Shown: positions 48,610 to 60,193, numbered from the stretch's first letter. The stretch is 64,000 nucleotides of DNA from Rhodosporidiobolus odoratus (GCA_034387635.1 JAOANU010000002.1:1612001-1676000); one strand, 5' to 3'. Made by a program: numbers and translations. The notes: generated by a model from the letters alone, not told the origin.

Positions 48610-49495
48610 CAGCTCGAGCTGCAAGCCTCCAAGGTCACCAAGCCCGATCCTTCGCGCGCATATTTTTTGCCTTTCTCCTTTCCCTACTTTTGCAGTTTCC
48701 TCCCGTTTCCATTCCCTTCGACTCTCGACTTGGGCTACCTTCCTGCCGTCCCACATTGTCCCTGTCTTCACTTCACTACACCACTCTCTTCCGTCTACCC
48801 ATCCTGGTTTACCCCCTCTTCCCCATCCACATTCACCCATCCCACAGACTCTCGCCCTATCTTTATCCCAAGAACACTGTCTCCTTTCCTTACTTCGTCT
48901 TTCTCCCTAATTCGCTCTTGCAGTGCCTCCTTCCACCGCTGCCGTCGCCGTTGTTCATGTACTTGTGCGACCACTGACACAACCACCACATCTTATTCCA
49001 CAGCACCGCTTATTCCCCTGCATAATCCCATTCCCCTCAGTCCCTCGTTCCCCTTCTTGTAGCCTCGACTTCTCACTCTCACATGCATATGCATGCATTT
49101 GCAAGTATATCTCGTTGCCCATCTTGGGTCGCGGTCCTAATATTCTTCGTATTTCCTGCTTCTCAGCTCCTTGTCGTTGCAGCCCGAAACGAGCTACCTA
49201 TTCCTCAACCTTTCTTATCTTCTGTGAGAGGAGAGAGATTTGACCAGCGGCTCCTATACAAACGAGGAAGAATCTCGGGGCTGCATGCAACTGCGGGCGA
49301 GACGAGAGTGAACCGAAGACAGCTTACTTGAAGCACTTGGCAGGCAAGCCATCAATCCTTCTCCTCGTCTTCCTCCTGGCCTTGCCAACTTTCTGAACCG
49401 CAAGTCACGTTTGATCCTCATGCACAAAGAGTCAACAGGCAAAAAGAGGAAGGAAAGGAAAGATGCAGGATTGTTGCCCGGTTTCAGATTATACA

Positions 49496-49527
<32 letters not shown>

Positions 49528-49629
49528 CTATACGCTATACGCAAATCGCGCACATGAATGGATGTAGAGAAGAAAAAGGAAGGGAAAGAAACAGCGTAAC
49601 GTAACGTAACCACCCCTCCGTTTCAAGCC
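48610..49629. other. Interval with no supported gene, containing a microsatellite
   Basis: Pyrimidine-rich on the plus strand from 48660 to about 49070. It includes an (ACGC)n microsatellite at about 49494-49528 (roughly eight units) and a short GTAAC triplet repeat at about 49594-49608. The right part is the 3' flank of eIF3m. Confidence 0.6.
49494..49528. repeat. (ACGC)n microsatellite
   Basis: About eight uninterrupted ACGC tetranucleotides, followed by CTATACGCTATACGC. Located in the 3' flank of the eIF3m gene. Confidence 0.93.
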
Positions 49630-51402
49630 TCAAGCCTCAACCTCCCCAACAACCCCGTTCCCACCCCCAACAGCCCTGTCGGCCGCCCCCCTAACCTTCT
49701 CCAACCCCTCCTTCCAACCCTTCAACCTCTCCAGCACAAGCTCCCAGTGTTTCTTTTCCATTCCTCCCGAGTTGGATGACGAGGACGAGGTGGAGGGGGG
49801 CAGAGCTCGGGTGATTGAGAGGGATTGGGTGGGTTGGGAGAGGCGGCCGTGGAGGAGGGAGGCGCGGATGGCTGGTAGTCGGGTGGGGTGGAGTGGATGA
49901 ATGCGGGAGAGGATGGGAGGAGACGCGGGAAGGGAGAGGGGAGGCGGCGGCGAGAGGCGAGAGGGATGGGGAGACAGATGGGGAGGAAGAAAGGGGGATG
50001 ATGGATATGAGGGAAGGAGGCAGGTAGGGGAGGGAAGAGGTCAGTTTTTCGCAAAGATGATTCGAGGATTGAGACAGAGTAGGGCGAATCAAGAAGTCCT
50101 TGAGAAGGAGAAAAACGCGGTAAAGTGGGAAAGGAGGGGAGGGAAGAAAAAAATGAAAAGAGTGCAAAAACGTACCATCGATGACCCACCTCTCAACCTC
50201 CTCTCCACTCTCCTCTCCATCCTCGCCACCCTTGGAGTCCAGTCCCAGCTTAGTCGCAATCTCCTCGTAAGCGACCGTCTCCCCTACCCTCTCTGAGCAG
50301 AGTTCAGCCAACTGAATCAGCTTGAGTTTGCGTTCGAGTTGCTCCTTGTCGAGAGTGACCGAGTCGAAGCCTTCGAGTGTCGGGAGAGACGCAGGTAGAG
50401 AGGCAGAAGAGGAAGAGGAGAAGAAGACGGAAAGGAGGTCGGCGAAGGGCGAGGAAGGTTTCAAGCTTGCCAGCGGGGAAAGGTCGAACACTTCCGAGCT
50501 AGCGAGGGTCAAAAGAACCTGCACGTCGGCCAACCGACCCTCCTTACTTCCATACGACTCGAGGACAGATCGAGCCTCTTTTTCGGCGCCTTCGCGAACG
50601 AGAGCTTGAACGATGGATTCGACGGTTTGGTCTTTGGTTGATCTGGGGACAGAGATGGGAGAGAGGAGGGTGGGGAGATTGGCGAGAACGGGGGAGAGGA
50701 TGGCGAGGTCGTCATTTTGGGCGGTAAAGGCGACGAGGCGTTGCAGGACTAGAAGCTTGGAAGACGATGAGGAAGAGGAAGGGAGAGCGTTGAAGAGGGT
50801 CTGGAGGGCCGAGTAACGCGCCGTGGACGAAGGGGCGGCAGTTGAAGGCTTGGAAGTGACGGCATAAGCGTTGACGAGCGTCTCGACCGCCTGGTCAACC
50901 TCGTCCTGTCCCTCCTTCTCGTTGTTGCCGCTCAGGTGGGCGAGAACGAGCTGGACCAAGAGGTTGGACACGGCTTCAAACTCGCGATCGTCCTTGGTCT
51001 TGAGGTTGTCCGTCTCTTGGACGGCCTTGATCAATCGACGGACGACGTCGGTTTTGGCCGACAGGGTTTGAGGGGTTTCGACGGGTTTGGCGGGTTCTTC
51101 CTGTTGGGTTTCGTCGTTGAAGACGAGGCCTTCGGGGGTGGGAGGGGTGGCATCTTGGGCTGCTTGTACGAGGTTGGAGATGAACGAGTCGCGGTCGGTT
51201 GAGGCGGGGAGGGTGCGCGAGAGGATGGTGGCAGCTTCAGTTACCTGTAGAGTGACAGCGTGAGTAGGTAAAGGAAGGTGAATAGGGAGTGAGTTGGTTT
51301 GGTGGTGCGTACTTGAGTTGAGAAGTTGGGGTCGAGGGTGATAAAGTAGCATTCTCCACCGTGGTTGTGAGTAAAGGTGTTTGTGAACACTTGATCAGCC
51401 AT
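49630..51402 (-). CDS. Translation initiation factor eIF3 subunit M (PCI domain)
   Basis: Read right to left from ATG 51402 (MADQVFTNTFTHNHGGECYF). A first intron follows LDPNFSTQ, then a long exon with helical repeats: VTEAATILSRTLPA, VVRRLIKAVQETDNLKTKDD, AVSNLLVQLVLAHLSGN, YSALQTLFNALP, KLLVLQRLVAFTAQNDDLA and VESIVQALVREGAEKEARSV. A PCI winged-helix end follows: KEQLERKLKLIQLAELCSER, VAYEEIATKLGL and VERWVIDG, interrupted by a GTACGT intron. The tail encodes HWELVLERLKGWKEGLEKVR and stops at 49630-49632. eIF3m is a core PCI subunit of eIF3 in translation initiation; the Leu/Ala TPR-like helices before the PCI match. Internal 3' junctions between 49.8 and 50.17 kb were not fully resolved. 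It is divergent from eIF3f. Confidence 0.82.
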
Positions 51403-51586
51403 GGCTGCAGTCGACTCTAGTCTAGTCTAGTCTGGGTAGTTGTGGGTTCTGAGGTGGAGTGGGTCTCGAGGAGCAAGTCGAGCTCATCTCGAATCTCCCC
51501 CTTTGTTGACCACCGACTGGCTAGAGTGGATTACAGTACACCCGCAGTACACCCACTCAGTTACACCCACCCACCCACCCGCTGCC
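51403..51586. promoter_or_regulatory. Bidirectional eIF3m/eIF3f promoter region
   Basis: 184 bp lie between the ATG of eIF3m (minus) and the ATG of eIF3f (plus). It contains a short CTAGT tandem (about 51414-51431) and a CCCA repeat directly upstream of the eIF3f ATG. Both products are stoichiometric subunits of eIF3, so shared control is plausible. The assignment is positional. Confidence 0.6.
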
Positions 51587-53289
51587 ATGTCACTCTCACT
51601 CGCACTTCCTCCCGCTCTCCCCTCGTCCACCTCGCGTCCCATCTCCACCGTACAAGCCCACCCTCTGGTCCTCGCCACTCTCCTAGACGCCCACCTGAGG
51701 AGACCCGCCAACCAAGACCGCGTCTTTGGTACCCTCCTCGGTCAACGCTCTCAAGATGGCACCCTGCACCTCCAAAACGCCTTCCCCGTCCCTTACGAGG
51801 TTCAGCAGCAGGCTCGCGTCACCATCGACTTTGATCACCACAAGGCCCTGACCGAGCTGCATGCCCGCGTCAGCCCCAAAGAAACGGTCGTGGGATGGTG
51901 GGTTTCTTTTTGCTTTTCTCGGCGCCAGCGTCGTCGAGCGCGAGGAGCCCTCGATGAGCTTTCTCCGAGCAAAGCGCGAGCGAGCGAGGCAGGGTTGGCG
52001 CTGTATACAGTCCGCGAGCATATCGCCAGCGAGCGAGCATGGCACTACCCCGCCGGTCCAGGCCGGCGATTGGAGTCGCGGCAAGACCATCCTCTGGCGC
52101 TGGCGGTAGCATCTTACTGCAGCGCGCTTTTACGAGCGAGCCAGCGGTGCAGGAGCGAGGAGCAAGCGAGCGAATCTCTCCTCGCTTAGGACTCGGCGCG
52201 GTATGAAGACCTGGCACATCGTCGTGGGCGACAAACGCAAGCTCGACGGAGTGCAGGCCTGTGGAGTAGAGCGAGCGACGTCATAGGAGCGAGGTTGGAT
52301 GGCCTCACTTTCAGTTGGCCACTTGGGATTCTCACTTGCGAAGGTCGCCTCGCTCTTGCACGGCAGGCCTCGTTGGGCGACCTTCGAGGTCACTGCCCGC
52401 GACGACACCAGGCGGCTTTCTAAGTCCCGTTGGTCCAGTGTCGCTGACTTTGTTCCTCTTCTTTCCCGTTATCCTATTGCACCCGTTGCAGGTTCGCCAC
52501 ATCCGCCTCGCTCAACTCCTACACCCCCTTGATCCACTCCTTCTACTCCTCCGAAACCTCCTCCTCTTCCCCTGCCGCCTCGCAATCCTCGGCGGTCCAC
52601 CTCACCTTGGACCCAGAAACTCTCGCCATTCAAGCGTACCTCGCCACTCCCATCTCTGGGGGAGGTTCCGCCTTCTCCCCGATCAAAGTAGAGGTTAGCG
52701 TTCAAGAACAAGACCGAGCCGGGTTGGACCTCCTCACTTCGAACCTCACTCAGCCTCAACCCTCGACTTCTTCGTCTTCCGGGGGCGGCGAAGTAGACGC
52801 CGACGTTCCCGTCCAGACCCCTCTCGCTCAGCTCTCCTCTCTCCTCTCTCACGTCGCTCAAATGCTCGACCAAACCATCGCTTACGTGCAGGACGTCGTC
52901 GATGGTAAGCGCGAGGGAAACGCTCAGGTCGGAAGGAGGTTGTTGGAGACGGTCGGGTCGGTGCCCAAGGTCAACACTGGTGGAAAGGTTGGAAGAGGAG
53001 AAAAGAAGAAGGCTGAGGGAGAGCTGGATGGGTTCGAGGAAGAATTCAATGGGCATTTGGCCGATGTGTTGATGGTGCGTGTCTCTCTCTCTCGCGCCCG
53101 TATATCCTGCCAAAAAGCGGTCGGCCCACGCTGCCGCCGGCATCAATTCAGCTTCCGCAACCTGACTCGACATCCTTCTCCCTCGCCTGCCTTCTCCCGC
53201 TTCATTGCGTCCTCACCCAGGTCTCCTACCTCTCCAACGTGATCAAGACCCAATCCGAACTCGCAGGCCGTCTTGGTCTCTTGCTGTAG
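51587..53289 (+). CDS. Translation initiation factor eIF3 subunit F (MPN domain)
   Basis: Three exons: 51587-51897, 52492-53074 and 53221-53289. The MPN fold is clear: TVQAHPLVLATLLDAHLRRP, DRVFGTLLGQRSQDGTLHLQ, NAFPVPYE, DFDHHKALTELHARVSPKET, VVGW joined to FATSASLNSYTPLIHSFY, VHLTLDPETLAIQAYLATPI. The JAMM zinc ligands of active MPN+ proteases are absent, as expected for eIF3f. The C-terminal helices include LAQLSSLLSHVAQMLDQTIA and FNGHLADVLM, and the last exon encodes VSYLSNVIKTQSELAGRL plus four residues. The first intron (594 bp) is unusually long and rich in CGAGCGAG motifs. The last exon is repeated twice downstream (55373 and 60125). Confidence 0.94.
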
Positions 53290-55364
53290 CCGCCTCGTCG
53301 TCCCACTTCATCTGTTTCTCCCCTATTTTCTTTGTTCCCATCCCATCCCGGCTCATCTCATCTTCCGCCCTCCCAGCCGCGCGCGGCTTAGACTCGACCG
53401 TCCACTCTCTCGGAGGCCCGCGGTAGGCAGCTGGGCTGGCAAAGACCGATAGATTTGCAGGCGATTTGGCAAAGCACTGCAGAGTCTGGGTGCATTGCAG
53501 ACTCTTCCCCTCCTTGTCTCGGAGATCGCGGTGGGAGAGAGAGAGTGACTTGATATGCAGAGGCGCGGAACAACATGTATAGTACTAGCAAATCAGAGAC
53601 AGGGCAGCAACGTCAGCGTACTGAGGGAATCGACAAAATTGGAAAAGGCAAATGCGGAAAGTGAGATGCGAAGGAGGCGGCAGGAGATACTAAAAGGATG
53701 CAAAGAAGGGAGAGAAGGATGACGCAGAAGTGTTGAGAAAGGGCCGATATGGCTTCAGACGAAGAGGAAGAAGAATGGCAGGAAATGACGCTACAAGCCC
53801 AGGAAGATCGAGTACAGTCAGTAAGGGAGTTGTGGGCCGATCATCAAGGCTGGGTTATAGAGAACGGGAGCGGCGAAAACCCACAGGTAGAGTCCGCAGA
53901 TTGTCAAAACTCCTATACACGTGATCATTTCCACCAAAAGCATGTTTAGTGCGGTCTGCCCTCCCCTGCCCCCTTTCCAGCGTCCATATGTAACCCGAAC
54001 AAACATCAACACCCAAGTTAACCCAAGTATACCTAGAACAACCAGATGCCCTTCGGCCAGAGACATTCCAAGGCCGGACAGGATGGCAGCGGAGGCGATT
54101 GCACCGGCATTCACGTCGACGAAGAGGAGGTCCAGTGCACTTCGGCGACGGTGGGTGTTTGGCCTTTGAAGAACTGCACTTGATGTTGGTCTTCGGCAAA
54201 AGCGATAGCCTCTGTACGAGGGATAAGAAGGCGTTGTTAACATGGTGAACTGCAGAGATAGGAGTGTGACAAGAGCGCTTACGAATGTGAACCAGTAAAC
54301 TTAGCAAAGGCGTGATATATGAACGCGCAAACAGTGCGAGATATGCGACGATAAAACCCCCTTGCCAGGCGACCCAGATTGGGTTCCGATGCCAGGGGTC
54401 GAAGACTCTGGGGGTTTGTGGAGTATGAGAACTGTGAGACATTGGAGGGGCGCGTCGGACAACTTCTGTGTTGTGGAGGTTGGGCAAGGTGGCGTTGGTC
54501 GGAAAGAATAGGACGCATTCTAGTTTTTCGGTGTGGCAGAATCCGGTAATGTTGGTAGTTGCCAAAGAGGAACCAGGAACGAGAAGGGTGAGGTTTACGG
54601 ATCTTAGCGGGTTGTCCTGTTTTGTTGTGCGGCTGTCAGCGTTGTTGAGGAATACAGTCACCAGGAAAAGGAAAAAGACGGACCTCGCCTCCCAATACCG
54701 TCAAGTCCTTCTTAACGACCTCACAAACATAAAGACCCAAACCTACGCAGACAATGGATGCAATGAGAGAGAGCAGGAAGAAGTACACTGTGTAGTGTGC
54801 ATGTGAGTGCTGTGACTATCCGGCGAGAAGGACAGCCTCGTACCAGATTTGCGGCCGCGAGAAATGGTGTTCCTTCGTCTCGCAGGTTGATTAGTGGACA
54901 GAGAGGACGTGTGATCTTTGGTGAGTACCACATGAGCGACATTGAGGACGTTTTCTTCGACGGTCTGCAGTTTGCACAGGTTTACGATCAGCGAACTCCG
55001 AAATCTGAGGCTCAGTCGGAAGATCAGCGCCGAGGCGCCGTTCAACGAATGACATGACACGTACTACTGGCAGATCCGGTGATCCCTATTGCGAGTCCGC
55101 CGCACCTCCTGCGCCAGTCATCAAATCTGCCATCTCCATGACAGAATGGTCGGAGATGTTGGACGTGCCGGAACCGGGCGCGCGCTTTGCTGGAGGGCTG
55201 CTGGCCTGAGCTTGATGTCTGGGTTCGTCTATGCTCATGTTTCGTGCAAGACAGGGAGCGAAAGAGTGATGTGTCGAAGCGGGTGGAGAAGTCGGTGTGG
55301 GTTTACGGAGCAGGCAGGAGCTGGAGAAGAGAGAATGAGTGTGAAGAGAATCAGCGTGAAGAGA
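53213..55364. repeat. Tandem unit 1 of a threefold repeat starting at the eIF3f last exon
   Basis: The unit starts at TCACCCAG in the last eIF3f intron and runs through the last exon, 3' flank and a convergent membrane-protein gene to GCGTGAAGAGA. The next copy begins immediately (55365), 2,152 bp on. Identity between units is very high, differing by scattered substitutions and small indels, so duplication is recent. Confidence 0.9.
53818..54942 (-). pseudogene. Membrane-protein gene, unit 1 copy (one-base frameshift)
   Basis: Read right to left from ATG 54942 (MSLMWYSPKITRPLCPLINL). Introns separate a first membrane span (VYFFLLSLIASIVCVGLGLY), a lumenal-type loop with NLT and NAT glycosylation sites, two Cys and Pro (SVNLTLLVPGSSLATTN, CHTEKLECVLFFPTNATLPN), a second span (WVAWQGGFIVAYLALFAR), an AIAFAEDQHQVQFFKGQ segment and two C-terminal spans (AIASAAILSGLGMSLAEGHL, ALNMLLVEMITCIGVLTICG). 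Compared with units 2 and 3 one base is missing at about 54131, breaking the frame before the third span; the rest is full length to the stop at 53818. The protein is not recognised; four spans and N-glycosylation sites suggest a surface or endomembrane protein. Confidence 0.6.
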
Positions 55365-55372
55365 TCACCCAG

Positions 55373-55441
55373 GTCTCCTACCTCTCCAACGTGATCAAGA
55401 CCCAATCCAAACTCGCAGGCCGTCTTGGTCTCTTGCTGTAG
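55373..55441 (+). pseudogene. Duplicate of the eIF3f terminal exon (copy 2)
   Basis: 69 bases with the same acceptor (TCACCCAG) and stop as the real last exon. One substitution changes Glu to Lys (TQSKLAG for TQSELAG). There is no upstream eIF3f exon in this unit, so it is stranded unless used by long-range splicing from eIF3f, which would have to skip the proximal exon. Confidence 0.9.
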
Positions 55442-55880
55442 CCGCCTCGTCGTCCCACTTCATCTGTTTCTCCCCTATTTTCTTTGTTCCCATCCCATCC
55501 CGGCTCATCTCATCTTCCGCCCTCCCAGCCGCGCGCGGCTTAGACTCGACCGTCCACTCTCTCGGAGGCCCGCGGTAGGCAGCTGGGCTGGCAAAGACCG
55601 ATAGATTTGCAGGCGATTTGGCAAAGCACTGCAGAGTCTGGGTGCATTGCAGACTCTTCCCCTCCTTGTCTCGGAGATCGCGGTGGGAGAGAGAAAGTGA
55701 CTTGATATGCAGAGGCGCGGAACAACACGTATAGTACTAGCAAATCAGAGACAGGGCAGCGACGTCGGCGTACTGAGGGAATCGACAAAATTGGAAAAGG
55801 CAAATGCGGAAAGTGAGATGCGAAGGAGGCGGCAGGAGATACTAAAAGGATGCAAAGAAGGGAGAGAAGGATGATGCAGA

Positions 55881-58510
55881 TGTCAGGAAAACGTGAAGGA
55901 GCTACTAATCACATATCTGGCCATATATGGTCGACGACCTGGGATGCCCTAATTTGCTCTACTTTGCTACCCCTTTGAGCCAAATTGGCTCGCTGCGGCG
56001 CGACATGGACATATTTGCTCCGGCCGACTCCATTTGCTCGTTGCGAGCATATATGGTTATATTTGACCATATATGTCCATTTAGGCTCGGGTTACTCCGG
56101 CCAGATGCGGCGCTGTCGCTAGTAGCGAGCGTAGCTGTCTATTACAGCTGTGCGATGCCAGGACCACAGCTCGCAAGGATGCGGAGAAGAGAGGAGAGAA
56201 GCGTCGAAAGCAAGATAAGGAACGATTAGATTTGCTCCTTAATCACGGGACTTAGCGCATTCGGCTCGCTCTCCTCTCTTTCTCCTCAACTCGCTACTCT
56301 CACCGCTAATGCCTACCCTTGTCTGTACGCTATGTGCTTTGTCAATACTCAGCAAGGCCAATTCCAGGTCGGGCGCTCGTACGCGCAACACGTCGCTCAA
56401 TGCCACGCTGCTCTCGACGCTCACGCTTCCCTGGCCGGCCCACCCCCTCCTACTGCTTCTGCACCGCCTATCCGTATCCTGAACGACTTAGATCCACCCC
56501 GTAAACGCCCCCGCGCTGCCTCGCCACCGCCGCAGGCCTCACCCTCCTCTTCGCGCTCGCTTCAAATATCCCCCACTTCTTCCGAAATTAACCTTCGCCG
56601 TCCTTTCGGTGCGATCGCCCAAGGAGACGCGCAGGGCGGACATGTGGAGCTCGACCGGGATGCTGTAGGGGACGACGCTGCGACAGCGATGAACGACGAT
56701 TCCGAGAACAACCTTGGCGGTATGGATCCGGCGGATTTCGGGGACTTTGAGGAGGAGCAGTACCGTTTCGATGCTGAGGGGGCACAGGGTAACACGCAAA
56801 ACGAACAGCGGGATGGGGAAAAGGGTATGTTCCTTTTCTAGCCCTCTTCGTTCGTACTCCTCACTGACCAGTTTCCTCACTGCAGCGCCTTCAATCCCTC
56901 CGTCACGCCCTCGTTCCCCTCTCCCTCTCCCCGACAAGACTATGATCGTGCGCTATCAGCCCAAGACCGGTTTTCCAGACGCCATCGTTCCCGCCACGGA
57001 CAGCAATCGCATTCCGTCTCCCTTCTCTATCGTCCCTACCCTTGCTTCCTCGACAGCTTCCCAACAGCCTCAACGACCTCAACAATCCTGCTCCAAACCA
57101 ACCCAACACCGGCCGCAAGTACAGGGCGAAAGGCCAGTCGAACGATCCCCGAGTTCAGCGCGACCCGTTACGGCAATTACTACTCCGTGCACGAGAAGGA
57201 CTACGTCGACCTCGCCAAGAGGAAGGTGGGAAAGGCGGTCTGGGCTAGGTACGCCTTTCTGTGCATCTCACTCTCGCTCGCTAAACACCGTTCTTTCTCA
57301 GGCTCACCAAAGACATCATCAAAGTCGCCCGCTCCGCCGAAGAGGACTACGAGGACGAGAACCCGACCTCAATATCGACTGCGCTGGCCGAGATGGGTGA
57401 GCTGGAGGGTTCCGATGAGGAGGAGCCGCTTGGGGGCAGAGGGCAGAAGAAAGGCGAGAAGAGCGATGGCGAGGAGGACGAGGGCTCGTATTCCGAAGGG
57501 GATGCCGACGACGAGGACAAGGAGGACGACGACGAGGAGGAGGATGACGAGGACTCGGAAGACTCGGAGGACAAGGGGCGGAAGAAGAAGAAGAAGAAGA
57601 GGAAGACGGACGACCCGAAGGGGAAGAAGGGCAAAGAGAAGGAGAAGGAGAAGAACAAGAAGAAGAAGGTACGCCTCGTTCTGCTGTTCTAGGCACCTTC
57701 AAGACCTCGTGGTGTGCACATGGTAGCCGCTGACCCGCTTTCCCCTCGTGTGTTTGCAGGCCGCGGCGAAAAAGAAATAAGGTTCGTCTTCTTTCCCCTT
57801 TGGATCTCTCGCGGGCATGCAGCGGGTGCGCACGGCTTACGTATTCGTCTCGCTGTCTACCTCCACCTATAGCTCGCGCCGATCAAGCTTCTAGCCGTCG
57901 TGAGGAGGATGGGGTGTGAAAGGAGGGTGTGGTGAGCTTTTTCTTTATCTTCCTGCCTATTGGCGGTCTCCGCGAGCCGGCGCTGACCTGCGTCACTGTT
58001 ACACGGCAGCTTGCATGTCGCTGGATTCCGATAGGGTCGTAGGAGGGAGGAAAAGGAGGGGGAGGGGGTCGGGGCGGAGGAGATGGTAAGGCGTATATAA
58101 CGGTCGGGCGACTGGCACTGAGGCAATCAGACACTTTCGTACCCATTCTGGACAGTCCAGAGGTCCGTCGAGCCGTTGTAAGCAAGCGAACAAGCAAGCG
58201 TCGTCGACGGAAAATTACCTGATTTGCTCGGATTTGCTCTGTTTTGTCCTTCTCAACCTGCTTTGCTCGAGAAGGCATCTTTGCTCGACTCGCCCTCATG
58301 TGGTCTTATATGAGGAAAAATGAGCAAATGTGCTCTAGCAAGGGCAAATAAGCTCGCGGCGTCCAAGTATGGCCAAGTTGGATGACCCCTCGAACAAGTT
58401 TGTCGCGAGAAACTATATTTGATTATATCAAGCCTTATATGCTCAATTGACTTCGTGGTGGTCAATTTGCCCATATAATACAATATATGATCAGTCGAGG
58501 TTTCCTGACA
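55881..58510. mobile_element. 2.63-kb DNA transposon with terminal inverted repeats
   Basis: The left end TGTCAGGAAA (55881-55890) is the exact reverse complement of the right end TTTCCTGACA (58501-58510). Comparison with unit 1 (GCAGAAGTG uninterrupted) shows a clean insertion with a 2-bp target duplication, GA (55879-55880 and 58511-58512). Both subterminal regions carry many TTTGCTC and CATATATGG motifs (about 55918-56075 and 58220-58490), likely transposase-binding arrays. Inside is a plus-strand gene without a recognised transposase catalytic domain. It is therefore either non-autonomous or of an unrecognised superfamily. Confidence 0.85.
56332..57780 (+). CDS. Transposon-borne gene: zinc-finger-like N-terminus, acidic then Lys-rich tail
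   Basis: The best start is ATG 56332 or an upstream ATG (56310) in another phase. A Cys/His cluster is visible (MCFVNTQQG, GRSYAQHVAQCHAAL), resembling the N-terminal zinc finger seen in many fungal transposon proteins. An intron GTATGT...CTGCAG (56826-56885) leads to APSIPPSRPRSPLPLPDK and VRYQPKTGFPDAIVPATDSN. A later segment in another phase has YYSVHEKDYVDLAKRKVGKA then LTKDIIKVARSAEEDYEDEN, after which comes a long Asp/Glu run, a Lys run and, after a last intron, AAAKKK with TAA 57778-57780. One frame change near 57.1 kb is not explained by an obvious intron. No DDE or recombinase motif is seen. The gene may be decayed or cargo. Confidence 0.45.
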
Positions 58511-58638
58511 GAAGTGTTGAGAAAGGGCCGATATGGCTTCAGACGAAGAGGAAGAAGAATGGCAGGGAATGACGCTACGAGCCCAGGAAGATCGAGTACA
58601 GTCAGTAAGGGAGTTGTGGGCCGATCATCGAGGCTGGG

Positions 58639-59698
58639 TTATAGAGAACAGGAGAGGCGAAAACCCACAATTAGAGTGATCATTTCCACCAAAAGCATGT
58701 TTAGTGCGGTCTGCCCTCCCCTGCCCCCTTTCCAGCGTCCATATGTAACCCGAACAAACATCAACACCCAACTTAACCCAAGTATACCTAGAACAACCAG
58801 ATGCCCTTCGGCCAGAGACGTTCCAAGGCCGGACAGGATGGCAGCGGAGGCGATTGCACCGGCATTGACGTCAACAAAGAGGAGGTACCAGTGCACTTTG
58901 GCGACGGTGGGTGTTTGGCCTTTGAAGAACTGCACTTGATGTTGGTCTTCGGCAAAAGCGATAGCCTCTGTACGACGGATAAGAAAGCGTTGTTAACATG
59001 GTGAACTGCAGAGATAGGAGTGTGACAAGAGCGCTTACGAATGTGAACCAGTAAACTTAGCAAAGGCGTGATATACGAACGCGCAAAGAGTGCGAGATAT
59101 GCGACGATAAAACCCCCTTGCCAGGCGACCCAGATTGGGTTCCGATGCCAGGGGTCAAAGACTCTGGGGGTTTGTGGAGTATGAGAACTGTGAGACATTG
59201 GAGGGGCGCGTCGGACAACTTCTGTGTTGTGGAGGTTGGGCAAGGTGGCGTTGGTCGGAAAGAATAGGATGCATTCTAGTTTTTCGGTGTCGCAGAATCC
59301 GGTAATGTTGGTAGTTGCCAAAGAGGAACCAGGAACGAGAAGGGTGAGGTTTACGGATCTTAGCGGGTTGTCCTGTTTTGTTGTGCGGCTGTCAGCGTTG
59401 TTGAGGAATACAGTCACCAGGAAAAGGAAAAAGACGGACCTCGCCTCCCAATACCGTCAAGTCCTTCTTAACGACCTCACAAACATAAAGACCCAAACCT
59501 ACGCAGACAATGGATGCAATGAGAGAGAGCAGGAAGAAGTACACTGTGTAGTGTGCATGTGAGTGCTGTGACTATCCGGCGAGAAGGACAGCCTCGTACC
59601 AGATTTGCGGCCGCGAGAAATGGTGTTCCTTCGTCTCGCAGGTTGATTAGTGGACAGAGAGGACGTGTGATCTTTGGTGAGTACCACATGAGCGACAT
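58639..59698 (-). pseudogene. Membrane-protein gene, unit 2 copy (truncated C-terminus)
   Basis: Same structure as the unit 1 copy, and here the frame is intact through VHWYLLFVDVNAGAIASAAI. A 29-base deletion near 58677 removes part of the last membrane span and shifts the end to ITLIVGFRLSCSL with stop at 58639. Of the three copies this one has the longest continuous frame and might still give a protein lacking its last span. Confidence 0.6.
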
Positions 59699-60124
59699 TG
59701 AGGACGTTTTCTTCGACGGTCTGCAGTTTGCACAGGTTTACGATCAGCGAACTCCGAAATCTGAGGCTCAGTCGGAAGATCAGCGCCGAGGCGCCGTTCA
59801 ACGAATGACATGACACGTACTACTGGCAGATCCGGTGATCCCTATTGCGAGTCCGCCGCACCTCCTGCGCCAGTCATCAAATCTGCCATCTCCATGACAG
59901 AATGGTCGGAGATGTTGGACGTGCCGGAACCGGGCGCGCGCTTTGCTGGAGGGCTGCTGGCCTGAGCTTGATGTCTGGGTTCGTCTATGCTCATGTTTCG
60001 TGCAAGACAGGGAGCGAAAGAGTGATGTGTCGAAGCGGGTGGAGAAGTCGGTGTGGGTTTACGGAGCAGGAGCTGGAGAAGAGAGAATGAGTGTGAAGAG
60101 AATCAGCGTGAAGAGATCACCCAG

Positions 60125-60193
60125 GTCTCCTACCTCTCCAACGTGATCAAGACCCAATCCAAACTCGCAGGCCGTCTTGGTCTCTTGCTGTAG
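60125..60193 (+). pseudogene. Duplicate of the eIF3f terminal exon (copy 3)
   Basis: Identical in sequence to copy 2 (TQSKLAG variant), with an intact acceptor and TAG. No other eIF3f exon is attached. Confidence 0.9.

Larger units (their letters stand above)
55365..60116. repeat. Tandem unit 2 (contains a 2.63-kb transposon)
   Basis: Same content as unit 1: eIF3f terminal exon copy 55373-55441, 3' flank, and membrane-protein gene 58639-59698. It is interrupted at 55880/58511 by a DNA transposon. Removing the insert gives about the length of unit 1. Confidence 0.9.

Noticed and set aside
49494..49528. ACGC tandem considered as a CRISPR-like or telomeric repeat
   Set aside because: Simple tetranucleotide microsatellite without spacers; fungal telomere repeats are TTAGGG-like.
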